A stretch of DNA of 64,000 nucleotides, taken from contig NW_004454224.1 in assembly GCF_000283155.1 (NCBI RefSeq), forward strand, positions 11,492,127 to 11,556,126, given 5' to 3'. Shown piece by piece: positions 22,036 to 34,094 of this stretch. The first letter of the stretch is position 1. Every line of letters starts with the position of its first letter. This DNA is from Ceratotherium simum simum. Taxonomy: Eukaryota > Chordata > Mammalia > Perissodactyla > Rhinocerotidae. Under the pieces are notes generated by a model that saw only the letters and a program-made list of their open reading frames with translations, did not search any database and was not told the origin of the DNA. The translations under genes were made by a program, and so were the position numbers.

Positions 22036-22406
22036 NNNNNNNNNNNNNNNNNNNNNNNNNNNNNNNNNNNNNNNNNNNNNNNNNNNNNNNNNNNNNNNNN
22101 NNNNNNNNNNNNNNNNNNNNNNNNNNNNNNNNNNNNNNNNNNNNNNNNNNNNNNNNNNNNNNNNNNNNNNNNNNNNNNNNNNNNNNNNNNNNNNNNNNNN
22201 NNNNNNNNNNNNNNNNNNNNNNNNNNNNNNNNNNNNNNNNNNNNNNNNNNNNNNNNNNNNNNNNNNNNNNNNNNNNNNNNNNNNNNNNNNNNNNNNNNNN
22301 NNNNNNNNNNNNNNNNNNNNNNNNNNNNNNNNNNNNNNNNNNNNNNNNNNNNNNNNNNNNNNNNNNNNNNNNNNNNNNNNNNNNNNNNNNNNNNNNNNNN
22401 NNNNNN
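22036..22406. other. Assembly gap (371 N)
   Basis: A continuous run of N inside the GC-rich ANKRD13D promoter, ending 10 bases before the ATG. The frame 'ORFs' that cross it are artefacts. Confidence 1.
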
Positions 22407-22416
22407 GAGGCCCAGT

Positions 22417-25400
22417 ATGGCCGGCCCTGGCCCCACCTTCCCGCTGCACCGGCTCGTCTGGGCTAACCGGCACCGCGAACTGGAGGCCGCGCTGCACAGC
22501 CGCCAGGTGAGGCCCACCGGGCACCCGGGCCTTCCTCCGGGCCCCCCACCCAAAGCTGTGATCTCCATCCTGGAGGCCGCCCGCCCCTGTTCGGCTCCGT
22601 AGCCGCTTCCCCGCGCCCCCTCCCCGGCCCGATCCGAAGCCCAGGGCACCTGCACCTCGCGTTTGAGCCTCTGGCCTCGGCTCCCAGGGCTGAGCCTTGC
22701 CCTGCCCGTCTCCCCACTTCACTCAGCATCCAGCCCCCGAACTCGCGCCGCACCACTCCTGGGCCAGGCTGAGAACAAGCAGCCCGGTCCTGGTCCCCAC
22801 GCCGGTCCAAAGTCTTGATATCCGCGGCTACACCTCTGCCTGACCAGGCCCTACCACCGGACCCCCCCAGCTCTGCCCCTGACAGAGGGCAGGAGAGGTG
22901 GGCAGGCCCTTCCCACCTGCTCCCTCCCCTCCGCTGCCAGGACACACAGGCCATCCTCTGCCATTCCACCGCCTGTCTGCCATCCTTATTTCCTGCAGTG
23001 ATTCCCAACCTTGTTCAGCCCAGTGGCATTCTTGCCCTGGCATCTCCTTACTTGCCTTGTGCTAAGTGTCCCCTCTCCACCAGCACGACATTGAACAGGA
23101 GGACCCCCGGGGGCGTACCCCTCTGGAGCTGGCAGTGTCCCTGGGGAACCTGGAGTCTGTGAGAGTCCTCCTTCGACACAATGCCAACGTGGGCAAAGAG
23201 AGCTGCCAGGGCTGGGCAGGTACCACAGAGGGCAGAGGGGCTCCCTTGAGGCTGACAGCAGGGTTGGTGGGTGGGAGTGATGGCCAGGCCTGGGGCCATC
23301 AAGAGAGCTCCCCTCAGCAGCCTGGCACCCCCAGTTCTGCAGGAAGCAGTCAGCACTGGGGACCCCGAGATGGTGCAGCTGGTTCTCCAGTATCGGGATT
23401 ACCAGAGGGCCACACAGAGACTGGCAGGCATTCCAGAATTGCTCAACAAACTCCGCCAGGTACAGCAGGGCACAGAGGTGTGGCCAGTAAGAGGGGGTGG
23501 GTGCCATGGCTGAGGTCTTTAACAGTCTGCATGGGGATCACCCTGGCCACCAATGCCAGGCCTGGCCTGGGAAGGGCACCCAGCCTGTGCAGCATGCTTT
23601 CCTGACACTGTCAGCGAGGTCCCTCTCTGTTGACCCCAATGAAGGGTCATGTAGGAAGGAGAGGGTCCAGGCCCACATGGGGGAAAGTGGGCCCTGTGGG
23701 AGGAAATCCTTTGCCAGCATTGAGGGTCCCCTGATGCCAGACATCTCAACAGAGGTTAGATCAGGGGCGTGCTGGAGGGAGAATTTCACTCCACTCAGCG
23801 TATGTGGCCTGGGCCTCTGGAATACCCATCCACCCTTCTCAGAGCATGCAGGGGGGCCCGGCTGGGAGAGCACACTACCTACCTCATGCCCCCCACCCCA
23901 GGGGCAGGCCCAGAGGGGCTCATTGTGTCCTCTTTACAGATGAGGACTCTGGGACCAAGAGGGGCATAAGCTCCCCCAGGGCCCTCCAGTGGGCTAGTGG
24001 CTAGGTTGAGACTGGCCCCCAGGCCTCCAGATGCTTATAGCCTGATTACTCGCAGACGTTTTTTTAGGGCCCCACTTGGCCCACCCTTTTCTGGGTGGGG
24101 TTTGGTTGGGGTGGGGGCGTAGCTGGGCCGTGGAAGACTTCCTGAAGGGTTGGGCTCCTAGAAGGGGGGCTGCGGAACTCCCCAGGCCCTCTGGCCCCCA
24201 GCACCAGGCAGGGCCCTGACAGACGCTCTGGTCTATCGCAGGCCCCCGACTTCTACGTGGAGATGAAGTGGGAGTTCACCAGCTGGGGTGAGTGGGACCA
24301 CTCAGCATCCTCAGGCGTGGGGTGGGGCCTTTGGGAAAGAACCCCGGTGACCTGTGCACCCCCCGCAGTGCCCCTCGTGTCCAAGATGTGCCCCAGCGAT
24401 GTGTACCGCGTGTGGAAGCGGGGTGAGAGCCTGCGGGTGGACACCAGTCTCCTGGGCTTTGAGCACATGACCTGGCAGCGTGGCCGGAGGAGCTTCATCT
24501 TCAAGGGCCAGGGTGAGCTCTGGGGGACTCAGGCAGGCATGCTGCAGGCCAGAGCCCATGGATTTTCCCACGGCTCGTAAGGGCAATGCTGTCCTTCCTC
24601 TGTACCCTCCAGATGTGGAAACAGAGGTTGGGGGTGGAGGGGAACCCAGGGGCTGAGGCCGCACCCACTAAGCAGCAGATGGCTAAGGGGACCATGATGG
24701 CCCTCTCCCTGCTGCCTGGGGCCCAGCACTGATTTGTGCCCCCAATACACCCCTACCGCCTGGCAGAGGCAGGAGCCTTGGTGATGGAAGTGGACCATGA
24801 CCGGCAGGTGGTACACACGGAAACACTGGGGCTCGCCCTGCATGAGCCAGAAGCGCTGCTGGCCGCCATGCGGCCCAGCGAGGAGCATGTGGCCAGTCGC
24901 CTCACCTCTCCTATCGTCTCTACCCACCTGGACACTCGCAATGTGGCCTTCGAGAGGTCAGTTGGGGCCTGGCCACACGGTGGGTGGTGCCCTTGAGGCT
25001 CCTGGTTCAGGCTAGTGAGAGGCTGAGTCAGTCGAAGAGGCTGCTCAGATCGGGGAGGGAGTCAGTGTAGGCCCAGTGTCTCACCCAGACCGCCTGCGGG
25101 TGGCAGGCTCTGGTACAGCCTTCAAGCCCCTGCATGCCTGTCTATACTGGCAGCTGTCTGTCTTCCTGGGAAGGAGGCTAGCTAGGTCAGAGTGTCTCCA
25201 GTTTCTTGACTTCTCACCTCACACATTTTCCCATAAAAACAAGGATTTAGGCTGTGGATCAGGGCAGCTGTTTGCACCAATGTTGGCTTCTCCATAGTAT
25301 GGCTGGGTCTGGGCCAAAGAGTCCTTTGTGGGGAGCCTAGGAACCCAACCCTTGCAGCCAGAGTGTTATTTCTCTGACAACATATGCCCCAGTTCCACTA

Positions 25401-28400
25401 ACAGACTTCTGGAACACTTTAAAAAAAAAACAGATTTATTGTGATAGAATTTTATGTACCATACAGTTCACCTATTTATACAATTCAGGGGTCTGTAGTA
25501 TATTCACAGATACGCAACCATCACCACAGTCAATTCTAGAACATTTTTCATCACCTCAAAAAGAAACCCCGTCCACTTTAGCTGATGGCCCCCCATCCCT
25601 TGTCCCCTCATCTCCTCCCCCAGCCCTAAGCAACTACTAATCTACTTTCTGTCTCTATAGATTTTCCTATTCTGGATTTTCATATGAACGGAATCATACA
25701 ATATGTGGTCTTTTGTGACTGGCTTCTTTCACTTAGCATACTGTTTTTAAGGTTCATCCAAGTTGTAGCATGCAACGACTTTATTCATTTTTATGGCCAA
25801 ATCCATTGTATGAACATACAGACATTTTGTTTACTTATTCGTCCACTGATGGACACTTGGGTCGTTTCCACCTTTGGACTATTAGAATAATGCCGCTGTA
25901 AACATGAGTGTACAAGTTTTGTGTGGACATGTGTTTTCATCTCTCTTGGGTATACACCTAGGAGTGGAATTGCTGGGTCGTGTGGTAACTGGATATTTAG
26001 TTGTTTGAAGAACTGCCAAACTGTTCACCAAAGGGGCTGCCACATTTTACATTCCTATCTGCAGTGTATGAGGGTTCCTGTTTCCCCACATCCTCACCAA
26101 TACTTATTGTTCATTTATTCGTTTATTTTTGGATTCTAACCATCCTAGCAGTGTGAAGTGGTATCTCATTGTGGTTTTGATACTCATTTTTATAATGTCT
26201 AATGATGTTGAGCATTTTTTCATGTGTTTATTGTCCATTTGTATGTCTTCTTTGGAGAAATGTCTATTCAGATCCTTTGCCCATTTAAAAAACTGGGTTA
26301 TCTTTTTATTATTGAGTTGTAAGAGTTCTTTATATATTCTAGATATAAGTCCCTTAGCAGATATATGATTTGCAAATATTTTCTCCCATTCTGTGGGCTG
26401 TCTTACCACTTTCTTGAAGTTGTCCTTTAAAGCACAAAAGTTTTTAATTTTGATGAAGTCCATTTTATCTGTTTTTTCTGTTGTTGCTTATGCTTTAAGT
26501 GTCATATCTGACAATACTTTGCCAAATCCAAAGTCATGAAGATTTTCCCTTATGTTTTCTTCTGAAAGTTTTATAGTTTTAGCTCTTACATTTAGGTCTT
26601 TGATCCATTTTGAGTTAATATTTGTATATGGTGGGAGGTAAGGGTCCAACCTCATTCTTTTGCACGTGACTATCCAGTTGTCTCCGCACTGTTTGTTGAA
26701 AAGACTATTCTTTTCCCATTGAATGGTTTGGGCACTCTTGTGAAAAGTCAGTTGACCAAAGATATATGGGTTTATTTTTGGACTATCAGTTCTGTTCCGT
26801 TGATCTGTATGGCTCTCTTTGTGCCAGTACCATACTGTCTTAATCACCGTTGCTTTGCAGTAAGTTTTGAAATCGGTAAGTGTGAGTCTTCCTACTTTGT
26901 TCTTTCTCAGGATTATTTTGAGTATCTGGTTCCCTTGCAATTTCATATGAATTCTAGATTCAGCTTGTCAGTTTCCATAAAGAAGTCAGGTGGGATTCTG
27001 ATAGAGTTTGCATTAAATCTGTAAATCAGTTTGAGGAGTATTGCCATCTAAACAATGTTAAGTCTTTTGATCCATGAACATGGGATATTTTTCCATTTAT
27101 TTAGATCTTCAATTTCTTTTAATGATGTTTTATAGTTTTTGGAGTATAAGTTTTACATTTCTCTTGTTAAATTTATTCTAAGTATTTTATTCTTTTTGAT
27201 GCTATTATGAATGGAATTGTTTTCTTAATTACATTTTTTAATTGTTCATTGCAAATCTATAAAAATACAATTGATTTTTGTATATTAATCTTATATCCTG
27301 CAACCTTGCTAAACTCATTTTTTAGTTCTGATGGATTTTTAATGGATTCCTTATGATTTTTTATATGTGAGATCATGTCATCTGTTAGTAGAGGTAGTTT
27401 TACTTCTTCCTTTCCAATCTGGATGCCTTTTATTTATTTTTCTTATCTAATTGCTCTGGCTAGAACTCCAGTAGAATGTTGAATAGAAGTGGCAAGAGCA
27501 GACATCTTTGTCTTGTGTCTGACCTTAAGGGAAAAGCACTAAGTCTTTCACCTTTAAGTATGATGTTAGTTGTGGGTGCCTTTTATCACGTTGAGGAAGT
27601 TCCCTTCTATTCCTAGCTTGAGTGTTGTTATCATGAAAGGGTTTGGATTTTGTCAAATTTTTCTGTATCTATTGATATGATCATGTGACTTTTATTTTTG
27701 TTCTATTGATATGTGTGACATCAATTGACTTTCAGATGTTGAACCAACCTTGTACTCCTGAGATAAATTCCACTTGGTCATGGTGTGTAATTCTTTTCAT
27801 GTGTTGCTAGATTCAGTTGGCTATTATTTTGTGTCCCTGTTCATAAGATATTGGTCTGTAGTTTTCTTGTGATGTCTTTGTCTGGTTTTAGAATCTGGGC
27901 AATACCTCATAGAATAAGTTAGGCAGTGTTACCTCCTTGTCAATTTTCCCAAGAGTTTGTGAATAATTGGTATTAATTCTTCTTTAAACGTTGGTGGGAT
28001 TCATTGGTGAAGCCACCTGGGCCTGGGCTTTTTGTTGTGGGTATTTTTTTGATTACTAATTCAGTCTCTTCACTTGTTACAGGTCTATTCAGATTGTTTA
28101 TTTCTTCTTGAGTTAGTTTCGGTGGGTTATGTGTCCCTAGGATTTGTCCATTTCATCTAAATTATCTAATTTGTTGGGGTACAATTGTTCATCGTATTCC
28201 TGTATAATCCTTTTTATTTCTGTAATGTCAGTAGTAATGCTCCTCTGTCATTTCTGATTCTAGTAATTTGAGTCTTCTCTCTTTTCTTGATCAGTCTAGC
28301 TAAAGGTTTGTCAGTTTTGCTGATCTTTTCAAAGAACCAGCTTTGGTTTCATTGATTTTCTCTATTGTTTTTTTCTTTGCTACTTCCTTAATTTTCACTC

Positions 28401-31400
28401 TGATATTTATTATTTCCTTGCTTCTGCTTGCTGTGAGTTTAGCTTGCTCTTTTCCCAGTGTCTTAATGTGGAAGGTTAGGTTCTTGATTTGAGATCTTTC
28501 TTCTTTCTTAATATATAGTTATTGACAGCTATAAATTTCCCTCTAAGCACTGCTTTAGCTGTGTCCCATAGTTTTGATATGCTGTGTCTTCATTTCCATT
28601 CATCTCACAGTATTTTCTGATTTCCCTTTTGATTTATTCTTTGATCCATTGGTTATTTAGGAGTGTGTTGTTTACTTTCCACATATTTGTGAGTTTCCCA
28701 AATCTTTTTTCTCTTATTGATTTCTAATTTCATTCCACTGTGATTGGCGAACATCCTTTGTATAATTTCTATCCTTTCAATTTTATTGAGGTTTCTTTTA
28801 TGGCCTAGCATATGGTCTGTCCTAAAGAATGTTCTGTGTGCACTTGAAAAGAATGTGTACTCTGTTATTGTTGGGTAGAGTGTTTTAAGGATGTCTGTTA
28901 AGTCTAGTTTATAGTGTGTTCAAGTCTTCTGTTTTCTTGTTGATCTTCTGTCAGAAGACTTGTTCTATCCATTATTGAAAGTGGGGTATTGAAGTCTCCA
29001 ACTATTATCATTGAGTCAGACATACTTTTAACTTTTTATTATGGAAAATTTCAAACATATATGAAAGAAGAGAGAATAGTATAATGTGCTCGTCACCCAG
29101 CTTCAACATTTATCAACATTGTACCAATCTTCTTGAATCTATCTTTCCTCACGTTTTTTTTTTCCTTTTACCCTGGACTGTCTTAAAGCACATCCCAGAT
29201 GTCATATCATTTCAGCAGTAAATGCTTCTGCATGTGACTCTAACAGAGAAGGATGTTTAAAAACAGCCAGCCCCAACACCATTATCACATCTAACACAAT
29301 TAATAATAATTCCTCAGTCCCTTCTTGCCTGCAGTCCTTGTTCAGTTGTCCCCAGCTGTCCAGGCATCCTCTTCAAGGCCCCGTGTGATTCACAGTGGGA
29401 AGGCTAACTGGAGGGGTTCTTTGGAAGGGGAGGCTTTGGCCAGGGTTGGGGGTGTAGGTCCTCATGAGCTCCTGTTTGGTCTGTTTCAGGAACAAATGTG
29501 GTATCTGGGGCTGGCGGTCTGAGAAGATGGAAACCGTTAGCGGCTACGAGGCCAAGGCAGGAGAGGCTAGTGGTGGGGGCTGGGGTAGGAGACGAGGCCC
29601 AGGAGCTCCGTGCCTTCTCTACATCCACCCCTGTGGAGGGAGCGACAGTGGCCCGTGGGCTCCAGAAGCCCTGTGCAGCCGTGGGAACCCAGTGGGGCCC
29701 TGGGCGAGCACATGGGGATCACCCACAGCATGGGCCCCCACCCAGGGTTCTGAGATGAAAGGAGGAGCATTTTCCCCCCAGTAGTGACTCCCTGGGGTTC
29801 AGACCCTGCCCCCTCCTCCACTGTGGGGAGCGAGATCTTGTCTGTCCCTGGGCACAGGAGGACTTGGGTCCTGTGCTGGTGAGGTTGAGTGTGGTGAACA
29901 GGCTCTGAGCCCCCAGCTTCCCGTGTCCCCCCTGCTCCCCAGGTGTACAGTGCCACCAATGTGGAGCTGGTGACACGCACACGCACGGAGCACCTCTCTG
30001 ATCAGGACAAGTCGAGGAGCAAAGGTAAACCCAGGTGCGCCTGCCAGCTGCCCAGTCACACCATGTGGTGGGGTCACCCTGGCCTGGGGGGGCCACAGTA
30101 GCCGGGACAAGCTGGGAGGCCTCTCCATTCCCGTATACTCTTTCTTCATCTCCCACCCGACATGAGGCTCCCACGATGGAGGGTGGGTGGGGACAGTCTG
30201 GGGGAAGTGGCCCAAGTCCCCTCATGGGCTCCCACTCCTCCTTAGGGGGGAAGACTCCATTCCAGTCCTTCCTCGGGATGGCCCAGCAGCATTCCTCCCA
30301 CAACGGGGTGAGCCAGGGCTGGGGGTGCGCTGGGGGCCGGGCCGGGCGAGGCAGGCACTGTCCTGAGTGCTAAGCCCGGTCCTGGGACCCACCCAGGCTC
30401 CCGTGCAGCAGGCGGCCAGCCCCACCAACCCCACAGCCATTTCCCCGGAAGAGTACTTCGACCCCAACTTCAGCCTGGAGTCGAGGAACATCGGCCGCCC
30501 CATTGAGATGTCCAGCAAAGTACAGAGGTGAAGTCTGGGGGCTGGCTGGGGACTTCCCTCAGGGTCCTGAGCCCTTGCAGATTCCTGTCACATGGGGCCC
30601 ACTGGAGTGGGGGCCCCGCTCATGCAGCCGGCTTCCTCCTAGACTCCACTCCTTGGGGACAGGAGCCAGGTCTGTCTTATCCGTGGTCTTCGGCTCCCAG
30701 CTTGGGCTTGGCCCAGAGGACTGGTCCTCTCACTTGGTGAATGAATGGGTGAATGAATGAATGAATGAATGGGCAGCACCCCCCATGTATGGTTTTCTAT
30801 TCAATTTAATAAGCACCTGCTGGGGCCAGCTCATGGCAGGGTGGGAAGGGCCCACAGCTCTCCCACCTCCTGGCTTTGTGACCCAAGGAAATGCCTTCCC
30901 CTCCAAGAGTCTAGTCTTCTCCTCAGTAAAATGAGAACAGTCACACTTGGCCACCTGCTCCCAAGGGCACCATGAGGATCTGATGAGCTGCGACAGCTTG
31001 CGATGAGCCCAGCACTGCCTCGGGACCTCATGTGGACTCTCAGCCACCCGGTGGTGGAGCTGGGATTCGAACCCTGGCAGTCCTGCCCCCTGCGCTGTGC
31101 AGAGCACAAAAGGATAGTAGAGTGTGAGGCTCTGGCTGGCTGTGGCTGAGGAGGAGGACAGGGCTGTGGACGAGGCCCAGATTGAAGCCCTCTTGCCCTC
31201 CTCATCCAGACGAGTTGAGCTGGCACAAACCACCACAGGCCCCAGCCTGGGCCCCGGGTCTGGGGGCAGCTCGGGCCGTAGGGCCAGAAGGACACCAGCT
31301 GCTGGAGGAGGCAGGCAGGGGCAGCTGAGCAGAGAGGAGGGTACCCCAGGCCAGGTGGGGGCATGAATGAAGGCAGGTGTCAGAGTGGGTGGGCCTTGGC

Positions 31401-32776
31401 ATAAGGGCCACCAGGGGTTCCTTGACCCACATCATGCGGTCGACTGGGCAGGTTCAAGGCAACACTGTGGTTGAGCGAGGAGCACCCACTCTCCCTGGGT
31501 GACCAGGTGACGCCCATCATTGACCTGATGGCCATCAGCAATGCTCACTTTGCCAAGCTGCGAGACTTCATCACCCTGCGCCTCCCACCCGGCTTCCCTG
31601 TCAAGATTGGTGAGAGCGTGGGCCGGGGCAGCAGGAGGGCCTCAGGCAGTTCCTGGGGAGTGGGATAGATGCCGGTGCAGCTCACGCTTGGCTGTCTCCT
31701 CCAGAGATCCCCCTTTTCCACGTGCTCAATGCCCGCATCACCTTTGGCAACCTGTGTGGGTGTGACGAGCCCCTGAGCTCGGTGTGGGTGCCGGCCCCCA
31801 ACTCTGCTGTCACAGCTTCAGGTACCACTGCGGGTGGGAGGGGCTATGTGGCTCACTGGTCTCTGAGTGCTGGGGGCTGAGCGCGGCCCCTCTGCCGCGC
31901 CCAGGGAGCCCGTTCCCGTGCGAGGTGGACCCTGCCGTGTTCGAGGTGCCCGAGGGGTACAGCGTGCTGGGCGCGGAGCGCAGCGAGCCCCTTCGTGACG
32001 AGGACGATGACCTGCTGCATTTCGCCATCCAGCAGAGCCTGCTCGAGGCGGGCACGGAGGCAGAGCAGGTGGGGCGCGGGCATGGCGGGCCCGGGCCTCT
32101 GCAGCCATGGGTGGCAGAAGTGACAGCTCTGGGCTCTGGCTGCTGCAGGTGACCGTCTGGGAAGCCCTGACCAACACCCGGCCCGGTGCCCACCCTCTTC
32201 CCCAAGTCACGGCTTATGAGGAGCAGCTGCAGCTGGAGCGGTGAGGCCCTCTAGGACCTACAGGTCCAGGTCTCGGGCCCACCTGCCTCAGCAACCCTGC
32301 CAGCCAGGGGGTCCTTGGCTGGTGGGGGTGGGGAGCAGGGTGGTGCTGGTCCCAGGACCCCATGCCCTCTCCAAGGCCACCCATCAGCAGCACTGCCCAT
32401 CACCGAAGGTGACATGAGGGATGGGGCAAGGGCCTTGTCTCTTCTCTCTGGTGCCCCAGGTCCCAGCCACCCTTGTCCTCCAAGCCATGTCTCAGCCCTT
32501 GGCCTCCTCCCCCAGCCTTAGGGCTCACCGGTCTGCTCTCCCCTCTCACACCTGCCTGGAAGGGCCCTCCAGGAAAGCCTGCGGATGTCCACAGAGCCCC
32601 GGGGCCCGGGATCCCCTCATAGGACGTCCCCGGCCCTGGCCCCCCCAAGTTTTGAGGAGCAGCTTCGCCTGGCCCTGGAGTTGTCCTCGCGGGAGCAGGA
32701 GGAGCGGGAGCGGCGGGGGCAGCAGGAGGAGGAGGACTTACAGCGGATTCTGCAGCTGTCACTCACAGAGCACTGA
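22417..32776 (+). CDS. ANKRD13D: ANKRD13D, ankyrin repeat domain 13D, complete
   Basis: ANKRD13-family ubiquitin-binding adaptor; family members bind Lys63-linked ubiquitin on activated membrane receptors (for example EGFR) and influence their endocytosis. Exons: 22417-22506, 23084-23219, 23335-23459, 24242-24287, 24369-24512, 24767-24956, 29490-29556, 29943-30024, 30246-30307, 30397-30527, 31452-31609, 31705-31821, 31905-32068, 32149-32240, 32563-32776. They sum to 1,818 bases (605 aa plus stop), the human length as I recall it. The start is [21 protein letters not shown]. The N-terminal region (about 30-110) holds ankyrin repeats ([21 protein letters not shown]), the middle is the conserved ANKRD13/GPCR-chaperone domain, and the C-terminus has four ubiquitin-interacting motifs at about 483-499, 527-543, 565-582 and 590-605 (acidic patch then A/L...S). 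Intron 7 uses a GC donor; all others are GT-AG. Intron 6 is 4.5 kb because of an antisense L1. Confidence 0.97.
23925..24015 (-). repeat. MIR-like fossil in ANKRD13D intron 3
   Basis: Reverse-complement MIR signature 'cctctttacagatgaggact' followed by a degenerate remainder. Confidence 0.5.
25430..29020 (-). mobile_element. 5'-truncated L1 (L1M-type) in ANKRD13D intron 6
   Basis: About 3.6 kb reading as the reverse complement of an old L1: 3' UTR at the left, ORF2 C-terminal and reverse-transcriptase region to the right. Minus-strand frames at 26104-26463 and 26488-26946 encode recognisable L1 ORF2 stretches (for example [12 protein letters not shown] and FSKEDIQM). Frameshifts and stops break the rest, so it is inactive. 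It is antisense to the host gene, the orientation most often tolerated in introns. Confidence 0.93.
29025..29345. repeat. LINE-type fossil adjoining the L1
   Basis: Contains 'tttttattatggaaaattt', 'cgtcacccagcttcaacatt', 'cagatgtcatatcatttca' and 'aacaccattatcacatctaa', a sequence type commonly found as old LINE-derived repeat. Similar text recurs at about 50,500-50,740. I do not assign a subfamily or orientation. Confidence 0.5.
29557..29558 (+). other. ANKRD13D: GC 5' splice site of ANKRD13D intron 7
   Basis: Exon 7 must end ...GAG GCC AAG at 29556, because the next exon (29943) continues GTG TAC AGT GCC ACC in frame, as in the family. The intron therefore begins GCAGGA, a GC-AG intron. 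No nearby GT gives the conserved protein. Confidence 0.8.
30738..30773. repeat. (TGAA)n microsatellite in ANKRD13D intron 10
   Basis: Tandem TGAA units with one TGGG interruption over about 36 bases. It is probably length-polymorphic. Confidence 0.85.
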
Positions 32777-32937
32777 GCACTGAGCCCCGGCCCCCAGCAG
32801 GGCTGTCTGGCCGTGCCCCCTCCCGCTTTTGTAACTTATTTATTTATAAACTGTCTGCTGCTGAGCTTGGGGCCTGGAGCCCTGGGGGTGGGCTTGCGTT
32901 GGAGACCAAGATGGAAATAAAGACCTTCAGCAGCAGG
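32777..32937 (+). other. ANKRD13D: ANKRD13D 3' UTR
   Basis: A short 3' UTR of about 160 bases between the stop (32,776) and the expected cleavage site about 16 bases past the AATAAA. It contains an overlapping TTATTTATTTAT block at about 32,837-32,848, which resembles an AU-rich element. Confidence 0.75.
32916..32921 (+). terminator. ANKRD13D polyadenylation signal AATAAA
   Basis: Canonical AATAAA 140 bases after the stop codon, followed by a CAGCAG sequence and a GCTTGCTCTG stretch. Confidence 0.85.
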
Positions 32938-32984
32938 CTTGCTCTGCTCAATGGGGGGCACTGAGGAGAGACACCGTGGGCGAT

Positions 32985-33150
32985 GGCCTCAGACCTGGGT
33001 TCAAATCCTGGCTGTGGACCCCTTAGCCTCTCTGAGCCTCAGTTTCCTCAGCTGTAAAATGAGACCCCCCCCCAGATGGGGTTGTTGGGAGGGTCAAATG
33101 AGCCAACATGTGTCAAGGGACCTCACAGAGCAGGTGCTCCATACATGTCA
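32985..33150 (+). repeat. MIR SINE fossil
   Basis: A long, well-preserved MIR: 'cctgggttcaaatcctggct', 'cagtttcctcagctgtaaaa', 'ggttgttgggagggtcaaat' and 'acctcacagagcaggtgctc'. Confidence 0.85.
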
Positions 33151-33639
33151 ATTCTCCTCAGCCCTGTCCCACCTACTGGAGACCCAGGTTCCTCCTGCCC
33201 CTCAGTCTGGCTTTCCTGGCACCCACCCATGCTCCTGTGGGGAAGGGGGAAAGGCTGGGCCTCCAGACTACTCACAGCAAGAGCCCCCTGCACCCCAGGC
33301 ATAGTCCCTGTCCTGACTCTGGCATGTTCTCTGGCATCAGAGTGACTTTGCCCAAGTCTCTTTCCTCTGCCGTGGCTCTGAACTGCTCAGCCCTGCCCTG
33401 CCCTGCTCACTCCAAGGCGCCCCTGAGGATCCCCTGGGAGCCTCATGAGTTGGTTCTCAATTCCCCCTGACTCTCCTGAAGCTTTGTGGGTCTCCCAGTG
33501 ACCCACGCAGAGCATTGGAAGCCAGAGGGCCAACCGGCATGGAGAAATAAGTTTGAGGTGTCCCCCCTCCCCCGCCGCCGTGTGTCTGATGTGTCTGACC
33601 CTCTCCAAGACCTGTCTCCCCAGTCCTGCCTCCCTAGGT

Positions 33640-34094
33640 CCCAACTCTGCTGGGGAACGACAGTTGGGGCCCAAAGCGGAGCTCAGGTGACCTAACTGGG
33701 CGGAGCAGGGAGGAAAGGGGCAGGGGCGCTTCCCGGGAAGAGGCTCCGAAGCCCGGAACGAAGGCAGCAAGCTGCCGGACCTCTGGCCACTTCCCTCCTG
33801 GTCGCGGGACTCCGCACCTGCGCCCCGCCCGGGTCCCGCCCCCAACGTGTTTGCGGGGCGGAGGCGAGGCAGGCCAAACCGGAGGAGACGCGAGGGGAGG
33901 GGCGGCGGCCGCTCGGTGCCGGCTCCGCCGGCCGGGCTGGACGGGCGTCTGGCCCTTTAAGGGCCACCCCCGAGGAGGTGCCAGGCCCTGGTGGCTCGCT
34001 CTCTCCTTCCTGGTCCTGCGGGGCAGGGACTGTCTGTGGGGCTGTGGGAGGAGGCTGTGCTCGGTGCCAGCCCAGGTGCCCCCGGCCTGGCCCC
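33640..34094 (+). promoter_or_regulatory. SSH3: SSH3 CpG-island promoter and 5' UTR
   Basis: CpG-dense, GC-rich block directly upstream of the SSH3 ATG, with several Sp1-type boxes ('ccccgcccgg', 'gtcccgccccc', 'gggcggagg'). No clear TATA box is seen ('ccctttaagg' at about 33,953 is the nearest AT patch). The start site cannot be fixed from sequence alone. Confidence 0.7.

Larger units (their letters stand above)
21740..22620 (+). promoter_or_regulatory. ANKRD13D: ANKRD13D CpG-island promoter region, with assembly gap
   Basis: High GC with many CpGs on both sides of the N run. It ends just after the first coding exon (ATG at 22,417). The 5' UTR and probably the transcription start lie in or near the gap. 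Many GC-box-like 'ccgcccc' strings are present. Confidence 0.7.

Noticed and set aside
21533..22722. Very long open frames on both strands across the ANKRD13D promoter
   Set aside because: They are open only because the 371 N positions contain no stop codons.
26104..26946. Two minus-strand frames with reverse-transcriptase-like protein
   Set aside because: These are remnants of L1 ORF2 in a truncated, frameshifted copy, not host genes.
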